From Burkholderia sp. 9120 (GTDB lineage: Bacteria > Pseudomonadota > Gammaproteobacteria > Burkholderiales > Burkholderiaceae), in NCBI RefSeq assembly GCF_000745015.1, contig NZ_JQNA01000002.1, forward strand, positions 6,386,001 through 6,450,000: DNA of 64,000 nucleotides, read 5' to 3'. The notes under the pieces were generated by a model that made no database searches, was not told the origin of the DNA, and worked only from the letters and a program-made list of their open reading frames with translations. The position numbers and the translations under genes were made by a program. Positions 17,591 through 27,411 of the stretch are shown here, in pieces; positions within the stretch are counted from its first letter, which is position 1, and each line of letters opens with the position of its first letter.

Positions 17591-17833
17591 GGGTGGGCGG
17601 CGTGCGGGTCGTGAATCGGACGCCACGCGCCTTCGTCTCCGGTTGAGTGCAGGTTTGTACCGCATCGTTTTTAAGCGTCTGGTTATTCTAGGCCCCGAAT
17701 CGCGAAGCCGTGCGAATCAAACGCGCAGGCGGTAAGAAACATCAAGCACGCTGCGCAATTTCGCAATTGCCGATGCCTCGTCCAGGCGTCAGCATGGCGT
17801 CACCTTGTCGACCGCTACGGCAACACCGGGCGA

Positions 17834-17846
17834 GTTGCATTGCAAC
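17834..17846 (+). promoter_or_regulatory. Perfect palindrome upstream of xylA
   Basis: GTTGCATTGCAAC is a 13-base perfect palindrome (6-bp arms, one central base). It sits 6 bases before the AGGAG ribosome site (17853-17857) of xylA. It may be an operator within the 5' leader. The rest of the 17591-17863 divergent region must hold both promoters and XylR sites, but no classical direct repeat is obvious to me. Confidence 0.35.
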
Positions 17847-17863
17847 ATAAACAGGAGACGCCG

Positions 17864-19186
17864 ATGTCCTATTTCGAACACATTCCCGAGATCCGTTATG
17901 AAGGCCCGCAATCAGACAATCCGCTTGCGTACCACCATTACGATAAAAGTAAAAAAGTACTCGGTAAAACCCTCGAAGAACATCTGCGTATTGCGGTGTG
18001 CTACTGGCATACGTTCGTGTGGCCAGGCACGGACATCTTCGGGCATGGGACGTTCCGGCGCCCGTGGCAGCAGGCCGGCGACGCAATGGAGCGGGCGCAG
18101 CAAAAAGCCGACGCCGCCTTCGACTTCTTCTCGAAGCTTGCCACGCCGTACTACACGTTTCACGACACCGATGTCGCGCCCGAAGGCGCAAGCCTGAAGG
18201 AATACAGCGAAAACTTCTCGCGTATGGCCGACTATCTGGCGCGCAAGCAGCAAGACACCGGCGTCAAATTGCTATGGGGCACGGCCAATCTGTTCTCGCA
18301 TCCGCGTTACGCAGCCGGTGCCGCGACCAGTCCCGATCCGGATGTGTTCGCGTTTGCCGCGACGCAAGTGCGTCATGCGCTCGACGCGACGCACCGGCTT
18401 GGCGGTGAGAACTATGTGTTGTGGGGCGGCCGCGAAGGCTACGACACGCTGCTCAATACCGACCTCGTGCGCGAACGCGATCAGCTTGTGCGCTTCCTGC
18501 ATATGGTGGTCGACCACAAGCATCAGCTCGGTTTCAAGGGTGCGTTGCTGATCGAACCCAAGCCGCAGGAGCCGACCAAACATCAATACGACTACGACGT
18601 CGCGACGGTTCACGGCTTTCTGTTGCAACACGGACTCGAGAAAGAGATTCGCGTGAACATCGAGGCCAATCACGCGACACTCGCCGGCCATTCGTTTCAT
18701 CACGAGATCGCCACGGCTTACGCGCTCGGTATTTTCGGCAGCGTCGACGCGAATCGCGGCGATCCGCAGAACGGCTGGGATACCGATCAATTCCCAAATA
18801 GTGTCGAAGAGCTGACGTTGGCCCTTTACGAAATTCTCAAGCATGGTGGGTTCACGACTGGCGGCATGAACTTCGATTCGAAAGTGCGGCGGCAGAGCGT
18901 CGATCCGGAAGATCTGTTCTACGGCCATATCGGCGCGATCGACAACCTCGCGATCGCCGTCGAGCGGGCGGCGGTACTGATCGAAAACGATCGCCTCGAA
19001 CAATTCAAACGTCAGCGTTACGCGGGCTGGGAGGCGGAGTTCGGCCGCAAGATTCTCTCGGGCGATTATTCGCTGTCGACGTTGGCGTCGGACGCGCTGA
19101 CGCGTGGATTGAATCCGCAGCACGCCAGTGGGCATCAGGAGTTGATGGAAAGTATCGTGAATCAGGCGATTTACAGCGGGCGTTGA
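17864..19186 (+). CDS. xylA: Xylose isomerase
   Basis: 440 residues, the usual length of the longer (class II) XylA. Converts D-xylose to D-xylulose with two divalent metals. Active-site marks: [11 protein letters not shown] (catalytic His and Asp), [20 protein letters not shown] (metal Glu and Lys), [20 protein letters not shown] (metal Glu and His) and [23 protein letters not shown] 17864 is chosen over an in-frame start 24 bases upstream because of the AGGAG site. First gene of the rightward xyl unit; xylF follows after 168 bases containing a hairpin. Confidence 0.97.
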   Translation: MSYFEHIPEIRYEGPQSDNPLAYHHYDKSKKVLGKTLEEHLRIAVCYWHTFVWPGTDIFGHGTFRRPWQQAGDAMERAQQKADAAFDFFSKLATPYYTFHDTDVAPEGASLKEYSENFSRMADYLARKQQDTGVKLLWGTANLFSHPRYAAGAATSPDPDVFAFAATQVRHALDATHRLGGENYVLWGGREGYDTLLNTDLVRERDQLVRFLHMVVDHKHQLGFKGALLIEPKPQEPTKHQYDYDVATVHGFLLQHGLEKEIRVNIEANHATLAGHSFHHEIATAYALGIFGSVDANRGDPQNGWDTDQFPNSVEELTLALYEILKHGGFTTGGMNFDSKVRRQSVDPEDLFYGHIGAIDNLAIAVERAAVLIENDRLEQFKRQRYAGWEAEFGRKILSGDYSLSTLASDALTRGLNPQHASGHQELMESIVNQAIYSGR

Positions 19187-19234
19187 GCGCGCTTCGCAGC
19201 ATACGCACCAGGCAACAGCAGCATTACATAAAAA

Positions 19235-19259
19235 TCGCGCGGCCACGTCGACCGCGCGA
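19235..19259 (+). promoter_or_regulatory. Intercistronic hairpin between xylA and xylF
   Basis: TCGCGCGG (19235-19242) pairs perfectly with CCGCGCGA (19252-19259) around a 9-base loop. No T-tract follows, so it is not a standard terminator. Stable hairpins at this place in sugar operons commonly protect or separate the mRNA of the highly expressed binding protein; that role here is inferred. Confidence 0.5.
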
Positions 19260-19354
19260 AACAGGAAGCTTTGGGTTGTCGCTTGTCCGGTCTTGCGGCT
19301 CGCAGCGCAGACCGTCCAATCCGGTATTCCGACTATCAGAAGATGGAGACAGAC

Positions 19355-20383
19355 ATGAAATTCGCAACGCGTCGTACCGTACTGAGTTCGCTCGTGTGTG
19401 GAGCGGTACTCGCCAGCCTGTCGCTTGCCGCGCCGCTCGCGCATGCAAGCAAGGATCACCCTGAAATCGGTTTCTGTATCGACGATCTGCGTGTGGAACG
19501 CTGGTCGCGCGATCGCGACTATTTCGTCGCCGCCGCGGAAAAGCTCGGCGCGAAAGTGTCGGTGCAATCGGCCGATGCGAGCGAGGAGCGGCAGATCTCG
19601 CAGATCGAGAACCTGATTTCGCGCGGCGTGGATGTGATCGTGATCGTGCCGTTCAATTCGAAGACACTCGGCAATGTGGTTGCCGAAGCGAAGAAAGCCG
19701 GCATCAAGGTCGTTTCGTATGACCGCCTGATTCTCGACGCCGACGTCGACGCCTACATTTCGTTCGACAACGAAAAGGTCGGCGAATTGCAGGCGCAAGG
19801 CGTCTACAACGCACAACCTAAGGGCAACTACTTCCTGCTCGGCGGCGCGCCGACCGACAACAACGCCAAGATGCTGCGCGAAGGCCAGCTCAAGATCCTG
19901 AAACCGGCCATGGACAAGGGTGACATCAAGATTGTCGGTCAGCAGTGGGTGCCGGAATGGAGCGCCTCCACGGCATTGCGTATTACCGAGGATGCGTTGA
20001 CGGCGAACAACAATAAGATCGACGCGATCGTCGCATCGAACGATGGCACCGCCGGCGGCGCGATCCAGGCGCTTGCCGCGCAACACATGGCGGGCAAAGT
20101 GCCGGTGTCGGGCCAGGACGCGGACCTCGCCGCAGTGAAGCGGGTGATTGCCGGCACGCAGACCATGACGGTGTACAAGCCTTTGAAGCTGATCGCGAGC
20201 GAAGCGGCGAAACTCTCCGTGGCGCTGGCCAGAGGCGAGAAGCCGGCCTTCAACGCGCAATACGACAACGGCAAGAAGAAGGTCGACACGGTGTTGCTGC
20301 AGCCTACGTTGCTAACCAGGAGCAACGTCGACGTGGTGATCAAGGACGGCTTCTATACCCAGGCCCAGCTCGCGAGCCAATGA
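19355..20383 (+). CDS. xylF: D-xylose ABC transporter, periplasmic binding protein
   Basis: 342 residues from MKFATRRTVLSSLVCGAVLA, a Sec signal peptide cleaved near AHASKD. The mature part is the XylF type of sugar-binding protein: IGFCIDDLRVERWSRDRDYF, SQIENLISRGVDVIVIVPFN, KVVSYDRLILDADVDAYISF, VPVSGQDADLAAVKRVIAGT. It captures D-xylose for XylG/XylH. A frame open further upstream is rejected because it precedes the signal peptide. It is separated from xylG by 79 bases. Confidence 0.95.
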   Translation: MKFATRRTVLSSLVCGAVLASLSLAAPLAHASKDHPEIGFCIDDLRVERWSRDRDYFVAAAEKLGAKVSVQSADASEERQISQIENLISRGVDVIVIVPFNSKTLGNVVAEAKKAGIKVVSYDRLILDADVDAYISFDNEKVGELQAQGVYNAQPKGNYFLLGGAPTDNNAKMLREGQLKILKPAMDKGDIKIVGQQWVPEWSASTALRITEDALTANNNKIDAIVASNDGTAGGAIQALAAQHMAGKVPVSGQDADLAAVKRVIAGTQTMTVYKPLKLIASEAAKLSVALARGEKPAFNAQYDNGKKKVDTVLLQPTLLTRSNVDVVIKDGFYTQAQLASQ

Positions 20384-20462
20384 GCGTAACGTGTGCGCGG
20401 CGGATCTCGACACGCTCCAGCGGTGTCGCCGCCGCCGCGCGCCTTGCAGCGAGGCATAGCGA

Positions 20463-22022
20463 ATGACTCAACCCTTGCTGACGATGCGGGGCATCGTCAA
20501 GGCATTTTCCGGCGTGAAAGCGCTCGACGGCATCGACCTGACGGTCGCGCCGGGCGAGTGCGTCGGCCTGTGCGGCGAGAACGGCGCGGGCAAATCGACG
20601 CTGATGAAAGTGCTGTCGGGCGTCTATCCGTACGGCACCTGGGACGGCGACATCACGTGGGAAGGCGAGCCGCTGAAGGCCGCCAGCGTGCGCGACACCG
20701 AACGCGCCGGCATCATCATCATTCACCAGGAGTTGATGCTGGTGCCGCAGCTCTCCGTGGCGGAGAACATCTTTCTCGGCAATGAAATCACGCTGCCCGG
20801 CGGCCGCATGAATTACGCGGCCATGTATCAGCGCGCCGACGAACTCATGCGCGAACTCGGCATTAGCGGTATCAATGCCGCGCAGCCGGTGATGAACTAC
20901 GGCGGCGGTCATCAGCAATTGATCGAGATCGCGAAGGCGTTGAACAAGCGCGCGAAATTGTTGATTCTCGATGAGCCGTCGTCGTCGCTGACTGCGTCGG
21001 AGATCCGCATTCTGTTGGACATTGTGCGCGATCTGAAACGACGCGGTGTGGCGTGCGTGTACATCTCGCACAAGCTCGACGAAGTCGCGGCGGTCTGCGA
21101 CACGATCAGCGTGATTCGCGACGGACGCCATGTCGCCACCGAGCCGATGCGTTCGCTCACCACCGACCGCATCATTTCGCTGATGGTCGGCCGTGAGATC
21201 AAGAATCTGTTTCCGCGCGAGCCGCATCCGATCGGCGACGTGATCTTCGAAGCGCGCAATGTAACCTGCTTCGACGTCACCAATCCGCGCCGCAAGCGGG
21301 TCAACGACGTGTCGTTCGCGCTGCGGCGCGGCGAGATTCTTGGCGTGGCCGGTCTGGTCGGCGCGGGGCGCACCGAATTGATGGAGGCGGTATTCGGCGC
21401 ATACGCCGGGGTGAGCGAAGCGACGGTCATGCTGGAAGGCAAGCCGCTGAAGATTCGCGCACCCGTGGATGCGATTCGCGCGGGCATCGGCATGGTGCCG
21501 GAAGATCGCAAACGACACGGCATCGTGCCGGGTTTGAGTGTCGGCCACAACATCACGCTCGCGGTGTTGCAACGTTTCACCAAAGGCGGACGGATCGATT
21601 CGGCCGCCGAACTCGACACGATCAACACGGAGATGAAGCGGCTTTCGGTGCGCGCGGCGCATCCGATGCTGTCGATTGCGAGCCTGTCCGGCGGCAATCA
21701 GCAGAAGGCCGTGCTCACACGCATGCTGCTGACCGATCCCAAGGTACTGATTCTCGACGAGCCCACGCGAGGCGTCGACGTCGGCGCGAAATACGAAATC
21801 TACAAGCTGATTTTTCAACTGGCGCAGCGCGGTATGTCGATCGTGATGGTGTCGTCCGAATTGCCCGAGGTACTCGGCATTAGCGATCGCGTACTGGTGA
21901 TCGGCGAGGGTGAACTACGGGGCGATTTCGTCAACGACGGCCTCACCCAGGAGGACATTCTCAGCGCCGCGATCCGCCCCGTGCAGCGATCCCCGAACCC
22001 AACCGCAGCGAGTGCCGCATGA
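20463..22022 (+). CDS. xylG: D-xylose ABC transporter, tandem ATP-binding subunit
   Basis: 519 residues with two ABC domains. Domain 1: Walker [11 protein letters not shown], signature-like region [14 protein letters not shown], Walker [13 protein letters not shown]. Domain 2: degenerate Walker [11 protein letters not shown], signature [13 protein letters not shown], Walker [13 protein letters not shown]. Duplicated domains with a degenerate second Walker A are typical of carbohydrate-uptake (CUT2) ATPases such as XylG. It powers uptake through XylH and shares the sequence ATGA with it, so the two are translationally coupled. Confidence 0.96.
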   Translation: MTQPLLTMRGIVKAFSGVKALDGIDLTVAPGECVGLCGENGAGKSTLMKVLSGVYPYGTWDGDITWEGEPLKAASVRDTERAGIIIIHQELMLVPQLSVAENIFLGNEITLPGGRMNYAAMYQRADELMRELGISGINAAQPVMNYGGGHQQLIEIAKALNKRAKLLILDEPSSSLTASEIRILLDIVRDLKRRGVACVYISHKLDEVAAVCDTISVIRDGRHVATEPMRSLTTDRIISLMVGREIKNLFPREPHPIGDVIFEARNVTCFDVTNPRRKRVNDVSFALRRGEILGVAGLVGAGRTELMEAVFGAYAGVSEATVMLEGKPLKIRAPVDAIRAGIGMVPEDRKRHGIVPGLSVGHNITLAVLQRFTKGGRIDSAAELDTINTEMKRLSVRAAHPMLSIASLSGGNQQKAVLTRMLLTDPKVLILDEPTRGVDVGAKYEIYKLIFQLAQRGMSIVMVSSELPEVLGISDRVLVIGEGELRGDFVNDGLTQEDILSAAIRPVQRSPNPTAASAA

Positions 22023-23218
22023 CGCCCGACGTTACTTCCCAACGCGCCGACGGCGCCGCGCCACGCGGTGCTTTCGGCGGCCCGCAGCGCATTCAGCAAT
22101 TGTTCGCACGCTACAAGATTCTCGCGTTGCTGATTGCGGTGGCCGCGATCTGGATTTTCTTCTCGTTCCTCACGCACGGCGCATTCGTCACACCGCGCAA
22201 TCTGTCGAATCTGCTGCGGCAAATGTCGATTACCGGCATGCTCGCGTGCGGCATGGTGTTCGTGATCATCGCGGGCGAGATCGATCTGTCGGTCGGTTCG
22301 CTGCTCGGTTTACTCGGCGGCGTCGCCGCGATACTCGACGTCAACCGTCATTGGCCGATCGGCGTGACCGTGCCCGTGGTGATGCTGCTCGGCGTCGTGG
22401 TCGGCATGTTCAATGGATGGTGGTCAACCTATCGCCGCGTGCCTTCGTTCATTGTCGGCCTGGGTGGCATGCTCGCGTATCGCGGCATTCTGCTCGGCGT
22501 CACGGGTGGTTCGACGATTGCACCGGTCTCCGACGGTTTCGTGTTTCTCGGTCAAGGCTATTTGCCGCGGCTCGTGGGTGACGCGCTCGCCGTCGTGCTA
22601 TTCGTGCTGCTCGCGTTTCTCACACTGCGGCAGCGGCGCAATCGCGAGCGCTATCAATTGCGCGTGGTGCCGGTGTGGCAGGACGTCGTCAAGGTGGTCG
22701 GTGCGGGCGTGATTCTGGCAGGCTTTGTCGCCACGCTCGATCGTTACGGCGGCATTCCGGTGCCGGTGCTGTTACTGCTCGCGCTGCTCGGCATCTTCAC
22801 GTGGATCGCGACGCAGACCGTGTTCGGACGGCGCATTTACGCAGTTGGTTCGAACCTGGAAGCGACGCGCCTTTCCGGCGTCAATACGAACCGCGTGAAG
22901 CTCGCGATCTTCGCGCTGATGGGGCTGATGTGTGCGTTCGGCGGCATTGTCAACACGGCGCGGCTGGCGGCCGGCTCGCCGTCGGCGGGCTCGATGGGTG
23001 AACTCGATGCGATCGCCGCGTGCCTTATCGGCGGGACGTCGATGCGGGGTGGTTCCGGCACTGTGTACGGCGCATTGATCGGCGCGCTGGTGATGGCGAG
23101 CCTCGATAACGGCATGTCGATGCTCGACGTCGACGCTTACTGGCAGATGATCGTGAAGGGCAGCATTCTGGTGCTCGCGGTTTGGATCGACGTTGTATCC
23201 GGCTCGAACCGGCGGTGA
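22019..23218 (+). CDS. xylH: D-xylose ABC transporter, permease
   Basis: 399 residues with about ten hydrophobic segments. CUT2 permease marks include [20 protein letters not shown] near residue 80 and the C-terminal [20 protein letters not shown]. The long central section with [20 protein letters not shown] between membrane spans is normal for XylH rather than RbsC. It overlaps the end of xylG by 4 bases. No xylulokinase (xylB) follows, so xylulose phosphorylation must be encoded elsewhere. Confidence 0.95.
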   Translation: MTPDVTSQRADGAAPRGAFGGPQRIQQLFARYKILALLIAVAAIWIFFSFLTHGAFVTPRNLSNLLRQMSITGMLACGMVFVIIAGEIDLSVGSLLGLLGGVAAILDVNRHWPIGVTVPVVMLLGVVVGMFNGWWSTYRRVPSFIVGLGGMLAYRGILLGVTGGSTIAPVSDGFVFLGQGYLPRLVGDALAVVLFVLLAFLTLRQRRNRERYQLRVVPVWQDVVKVVGAGVILAGFVATLDRYGGIPVPVLLLLALLGIFTWIATQTVFGRRIYAVGSNLEATRLSGVNTNRVKLAIFALMGLMCAFGGIVNTARLAAGSPSAGSMGELDAIAACLIGGTSMRGGSGTVYGALIGALVMASLDNGMSMLDVDAYWQMIVKGSILVLAVWIDVVSGSNRR

Positions 23219-23444
23219 GATAGCCCAACGCGATCGCGGCGACACGCATGCAGCATTCGGAAACGGATTGCTGCATGTTTTACTTGACCGATCACAACGT
23301 TAGGCATCCGTACAAATATAACGTTGGTCTCTACGCAACCAGCCAGTTCTCCGCAAGCGGAGCATGTCTCTGCGGACCTCAGAGAGTGTCGCCGGCTTAA
23401 CGACGTTCTCTCGTCGTTATCCTCTATTCGTCGCTTATCGCCAT

Positions 23445-23473
23445 TTACATATTATTTTCAATGTGATTACAAT
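23445..23473 (+). promoter_or_regulatory. Sigma-70-like promoter of a candidate small RNA
   Basis: TTACAT (23445-23450) and TACAAT (23468-23473) are separated by the optimal 17 bases, matching the -35 and -10 consensus at 4 and 5 of 6 positions. The expected start is near 23480, right before the series of hairpins described next. Confidence 0.55.
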
Positions 23474-23479
23474 GCCTGC

Positions 23480-23555
23480 ACCTTATCGCTGAGATAAGTG
23501 CACTCGTCAGTGCTCTCAACCTGCCGCCTTCCCCTAGGTGCGCAGGTTTTTTTTT
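23480..23555 (+). ncRNA. Candidate small regulatory RNA, about 76 nt, three hairpins
   Basis: The predicted transcript folds as three consecutive hairpins. First: CTTATC (23482-23487) with GATAAG (23493-23498), loop GCTGA. Second: GCACT (23500-23504) with AGTGC (23509-23513), loop CGTC. Third, the terminator: AACCTGC (23518-23524) with GCAGGTT (23542-23548), extended inward by CGCC/GGTG pairs with one bulge, then a U-tract. The terminator loop reads UUCCCCUA, complementary to a Shine-Dalgarno sequence, a common feature of Hfq-type RNAs that pair with ribosome-binding sites. A promoter lies in register upstream. It is in the gap after xylH, with no protein-coding frame of note. No match to a named family is claimed. 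Confidence 0.6.
23518..23555 (+). terminator. Rho-independent terminator of the small RNA
   Basis: A 7-bp outer stem AACCTGC/GCAGGTT, four more inner pairs past a single bulged base and a C-rich 8-base loop are followed by nine T residues (23547-23555, the first two of them paired in the stem). This is among the clearest intrinsic terminators in the window. Confidence 0.8.
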
Positions 23556-24381
23556 GTCAGATTTCTTGCATTGAAAGAATTCGTATGGCGCTGACTTCAA
23601 TTGGTGCAAGCCATAACCGTTATGGGATAGCGGCACCGGCGTGGTGCAAATAGGCGCCAGCGTCGTAAGGTGGGGTGTTACGCACGTCGCACAATTTTTT
23701 TACGCCGATCAAACAAATTTTGACTGAGCGATTCTGTCCTGATATGTTTGCGTCCACCAAATGAAAGAAAAGCTCAGCCTGGTGTCAGGCAGAAGTCATG
23801 ACGTGGCTCGCAAGCGGGCGCGGGTAGCCTTTCACGGCTCACCCATGAAGTAAGCTAAATGAAGGTTTTAAATTGATGGATCGCGCCTCGCGATCAATGC
23901 CGTTGATTGCGCGATCCTGTCGTATTTGATTGATGCGCGGTTGTATGCGCCGTCGTTCGTTATCTAAGAGAAATTGCCGCTATTGAATCTTTTTGTCCGT
24001 GCAAAGAAATTAGTCATGCTGATAAAAATGCGGGGTAAACACCGATAGCTCGAAATCGAATCTAAAGATTGCGAGTGGTTGCGCGGCAATTGAAAGCACA
24101 TCAATCGACGAATAAGCCGAGCGGCATTGACTGGCCGCCATGGTGCGCCGTTGTTATCAACGTTCTACCGATGTTGAAGCACCCGAGGCCCGCGCAGCAG
24201 AATGAATAATTAGTATCACTACGGACAAAAAGCAGCGTTCAGGTTCGCTGATCGGGTGGGTCGTTGTTGAAGTTTCGAAGGAAAACAGGGCGTTCGAAGC
24301 GTGGCGGTGGGGTGCCGCAAACGAAGAGGCTTGCCAGGCCTCTTCGAATAACAACTGGCGTTTATGGCGAGAGAGAGGAAC
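23556..24381. other. Long leader region upstream of the TonB receptor, no gene supported
   Basis: About 800 bases with no convincing open frame. It includes an AT-rich block around 24205-24222 (AATGAATAATTAGTATC) that faintly resembles a Fur box, too weak to call. Near the right end is the hairpin at 24322-24346. The length suggests a complex promoter or long 5' leader for the receptor gene. Confidence 0.4.
24322..24346 (+). promoter_or_regulatory. Perfect 9-bp hairpin in the TonB receptor leader
   Basis: CGAAGAGGC (24322-24330) pairs exactly with GCCTCTTCG (24338-24346) around the loop TTGCCAG, 35 bases before the likely start codon at 24382. Its place suggests control of transcript stability or translation. 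Lack of a T-tract argues against a simple terminator. Confidence 0.5.
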
Positions 24382-27126
24382 ATGAAACAGAGGGATCTAG
24401 CATCGGCCATTCGGAAGATAATCTGGGCTGAAATGGCGATAACCGCGATGGTGGGGACGTCCGCATTCGCGCAGAGCCAGCCGTCGGCGGCAGGCGCGGC
24501 GGTTGCGTCGCCCATTACCGTCGCGCAGGCCGGCACGCCGGACGGCACGGCGGCGGCTGAGGCTGCATCGGGCGCGGCAGCCACCGCGCCCGTTAAACAG
24601 CTTAAGAAATTCGAAGTGACGGGTTCGCTTATCCGCACGTCGGACAAGGTCGGCAATACCGAAGTCCAGACCATTACGCAAAAGGACATCGCGCAAAGCG
24701 GCTACACCACGGTGTCCGACTTCCTGCGCGGTACGGCGGCGAACTCGGCCAGCAGTTGGTCCCAGTCGACGATGAACAGCGCCGCCCCCGGTGGCGCCGG
24801 TATCGCGCTGCGCGGCTTGAGCGAGAAGTACACGCTCGTGCTGGTGGACGGCCAGCGTGTCGCCAACTACGCGCAAGCGGTGAACTTCACCGACACGTTC
24901 TTCGACGTCAACAGTATCCCGCTGAACATCGTCGACCACATCGACATCGTGAAGACGGGCGCGGTATCGATTTACGGCTCCGATGCAATTGCCGGTGTCG
25001 TCAACATCATCACCAAAAAGAACTTTCAGGGCCTGCAGCTCGATACGCAATTGGGCAAAGCGCAGCATCCCGGCAACGGTCAGGGAAGCTTCAGCGCCCT
25101 CGGCGGTTTCGGCGACCTGAACTCGGATCGCTTCAACGTGACCGCTGCGGCGAGCTACTACCGCGACAGCGGATCGACGCTGGCGGATCGCGACATGACG
25201 TCGGGCCAGGATTTCACGCAGTACGCCGGTGGTCTCGCGGCGCCGCTGGGTCCGAACCAGCAGTCGTACTGGACCACGCCGGCCGGCAACACGGCGTTGA
25301 ATCCGTGCCCGCCCGGCAGCACGTCGGCGAAGACGGGCGGTGCGGCGTGCGCGTACAACGTCGCGGCCGGTACTTCCCTGACGCCGGCCGTCACGCGTTT
25401 GAACGCGAAAGTGCGCGGCACCTTCAAGATCGACGAAGACAAGGAAGCGTACGCGGGCTTCTGGGTGAGCCGCGACGAAAACGTGCAATTGCAGGGCCCT
25501 GCATCGCTAACCGCCAATTCGAACGTGTTCACGCCGTCGACCGGCTCCGTCGCGCCGCTTTCGCGCACGGTGTCGGCGTCGAATCCGTTCAATCCGTTCG
25601 GCGTGGCGACACCGATCAATCTGACGTTCCCCGGCAACGTTAGTGTTGCGGATACCGTGTCGACTTTCTGGATGGCATCGACCGGCATCAAGGGTTCGTA
25701 CAACTCGGCGGCGCTGGGTAGCTGGGACTGGTCCGCCGATTACGGCCATTCGCAGAGCACGGTCGATACGAGCTACTCCAACCGCCTGAACGTGGCGGGC
25801 GTGGAGAACATGCTGGCGAACGGCTCGTATAACTTCGCGAACCCGGGCTCGACGCCCAACGGTCTGAACGGCGTGTTCAGCGACGACTATCAGCAAGCGA
25901 TTTCGAAGGTCGACAGCGTCACGGCCAAGACCTCGACGTCGAGCCTGTTCAGCCTGCCGGCCGGCAATGTCGGCTTGGGCTTTGGTACGGAGTTCCGCCA
26001 CGAGTCGTCGGTGATCAACCCGCAGACGCTCGCGTCGACAGGCATTAGCGCGCCGGCGAATGTGCAGACCGTGGACAGCTCGCGCAACGTGGCGGCGTTG
26101 TTCTATCAGATCGACATTCCGATCATCCACAACCTGACGTTCACGCAAGCGTCCCGCTACGACCACTACAGCGACTTCGGCGGTGCTTTTTCGCCGAGCT
26201 TCGCGCTGCGTTATCAGCCGGTGCGTATGCTGACGACGTTCGCCTCGTTTAGCCGCGGTTTCCGCGCGCCGACCGGTGTCGAGAATTCGCAGGCGGTTTA
26301 TCTCGGTCACCAGAACCTGGTGGATCCGAACGATCCGAGCGGCGTGCCGACCAAGCATTTCACGACCGAGCAGACCACGGGTAATCCGAATCTGCAGCCT
26401 GAGCATACGAAGAACTACAACATCGGCTTCCAGTTGTCGCCGGACGCGATGACCGACATCGGTGCGGCGTTCTACAAAGTGCGCATCGACGGGGTGATCG
26501 GGACGGCAGATCCAAACGCCGTGCTTCAGCAAAACAATCCGTCGACGGTGGTACGCAATCCCGACGGCACGATCCGCTATATCGTGCAGCCGTTCGTCAA
26601 CCTGGGCGCGCTCGATACCGACGGCTTCGACATGAACTTCCGCAAGGCGGTTCGTACGACCTACGGTACGTTTACGCTGTCGGGCGACTGGGCGTACGTG
26701 TGGCATTTCAAGCTGCACAGCCCGGGTTCGGCGCCGCAGGACTTCGCGGGTAACAATCTCGCCCTGCTGCAACCGTTCGGCGCAAGTAATCCGCGCTGGA
26801 AGGGCAATACCACGTTGACGTGGGATTTCCACAACCTGACGACGTCGTTGACGTGGCAATACACGGGTCCTTATACGAACGGCGTGTCGGCAGAGTTCGG
26901 CGACGGCGGAACCGGGTCCGTGGCGTCATATAGTCAGTTCAATCTGGTGGCGAGCTATCGCGGCTTCAAGCATTGGACGATCTACGGCGGCATTACGAAT
27001 CTGTTCGACAAGCGGCCGCCGTTCGACGTCGAGTGGCAAGCGACGCCGGACATTACGGGTTACGACCAGTCGCTCTACACGGATCTCGGCCGTTTCTTCC
27101 AGGTCGGCGCGACGTACCGGTTCTAA
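24382..27126 (+). CDS. TonB-dependent outer-membrane receptor
   Basis: 914 residues from MKQRDLASAIRKIIWAEMAI, with a Sec signal peptide ending near SAFAQ. After a low-complexity Ala/Pro linker, the plug domain spans about 80-210 (EVTGSLIRTSDKVGNTEVQT, RGLSEKYTLVLVDGQRVANY, VKTGAVSIYGSDAIAGVVNI). The barrel ends in VGATYRF, the expected terminal aromatic for barrel assembly. ATG 24382 follows a GAGAGAGGA ribosome site and is preferred over ATG 24364. No siderophore genes are near; the next genes encode a molybdenum hydroxylase, so it may import the compound that enzyme oxidises. That is inference. Confidence 0.93.
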   Translation: MKQRDLASAIRKIIWAEMAITAMVGTSAFAQSQPSAAGAAVASPITVAQAGTPDGTAAAEAASGAAATAPVKQLKKFEVTGSLIRTSDKVGNTEVQTITQKDIAQSGYTTVSDFLRGTAANSASSWSQSTMNSAAPGGAGIALRGLSEKYTLVLVDGQRVANYAQAVNFTDTFFDVNSIPLNIVDHIDIVKTGAVSIYGSDAIAGVVNIITKKNFQGLQLDTQLGKAQHPGNGQGSFSALGGFGDLNSDRFNVTAAASYYRDSGSTLADRDMTSGQDFTQYAGGLAAPLGPNQQSYWTTPAGNTALNPCPPGSTSAKTGGAACAYNVAAGTSLTPAVTRLNAKVRGTFKIDEDKEAYAGFWVSRDENVQLQGPASLTANSNVFTPSTGSVAPLSRTVSASNPFNPFGVATPINLTFPGNVSVADTVSTFWMASTGIKGSYNSAALGSWDWSADYGHSQSTVDTSYSNRLNVAGVENMLANGSYNFANPGSTPNGLNGVFSDDYQQAISKVDSVTAKTSTSSLFSLPAGNVGLGFGTEFRHESSVINPQTLASTGISAPANVQTVDSSRNVAALFYQIDIPIIHNLTFTQASRYDHYSDFGGAFSPSFALRYQPVRMLTTFASFSRGFRAPTGVENSQAVYLGHQNLVDPNDPSGVPTKHFTTEQTTGNPNLQPEHTKNYNIGFQLSPDAMTDIGAAFYKVRIDGVIGTADPNAVLQQNNPSTVVRNPDGTIRYIVQPFVNLGALDTDGFDMNFRKAVRTTYGTFTLSGDWAYVWHFKLHSPGSAPQDFAGNNLALLQPFGASNPRWKGNTTLTWDFHNLTTSLTWQYTGPYTNGVSAEFGDGGTGSVASYSQFNLVASYRGFKHWTIYGGITNLFDKRPPFDVEWQATPDITGYDQSLYTDLGRFFQVGATYRF

Positions 27127-27169
27127 TGAGTTGATCGCAGTGTTACCGACTGGCTAGCCAGCCCAACAA

Positions 27170-27210
27170 AGCGCCGCTTCTTGCCCATGTTTATGGGTGA
27201 AAGCGGCGCT
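27170..27210 (+). terminator. Two-tier hairpin after the TonB receptor gene
   Basis: AGCGCCGCTT (27170-27179) pairs with AAGCGGCGCT (27201-27210), and inside it CCCAT (27184-27188) pairs with ATGGG (27193-27197). The structure is strong but lacks a T-run, so termination efficiency is unclear. It separates the receptor from the Mo-enzyme genes, which probably have their own promoter in 27211-27411. Confidence 0.5.
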
Positions 27211-27411
27211 GACCATTTCAGGCCTCGCATCTCGCCTTGGCCGCAGCTTCGCGTTAACCCTTCCGCTTCACCAACATTGACTTAAATTCCCGAATTTAAG
27301 TCCCGCAATCGCTCCCTCGTCTTACTACTATCCGAACACCCGCCACGCAAAACCCGCGCTCCCGCGCGCATTCCCAACGTCCGCCACCATGCAAGCTCAC
27401 CGAGCCCTGCC

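Noticed and set aside
18272..20260. 662-codon open frame on the reverse strand across xylA and xylF
   Set aside because: It is antisense to two certain genes, rich in Arg/His as high-GC shadow frames are, and has no family resemblance.
20340..21818. 492-codon reverse frame over xylG
   Set aside because: Shadow of the ABC ATPase gene; same Arg/His-rich composition and no motif.
24205..24222. Fur box upstream of the TonB receptor
   Set aside because: The match to the 19-base consensus is weak and in an AT-rich stretch where chance matches are likely.
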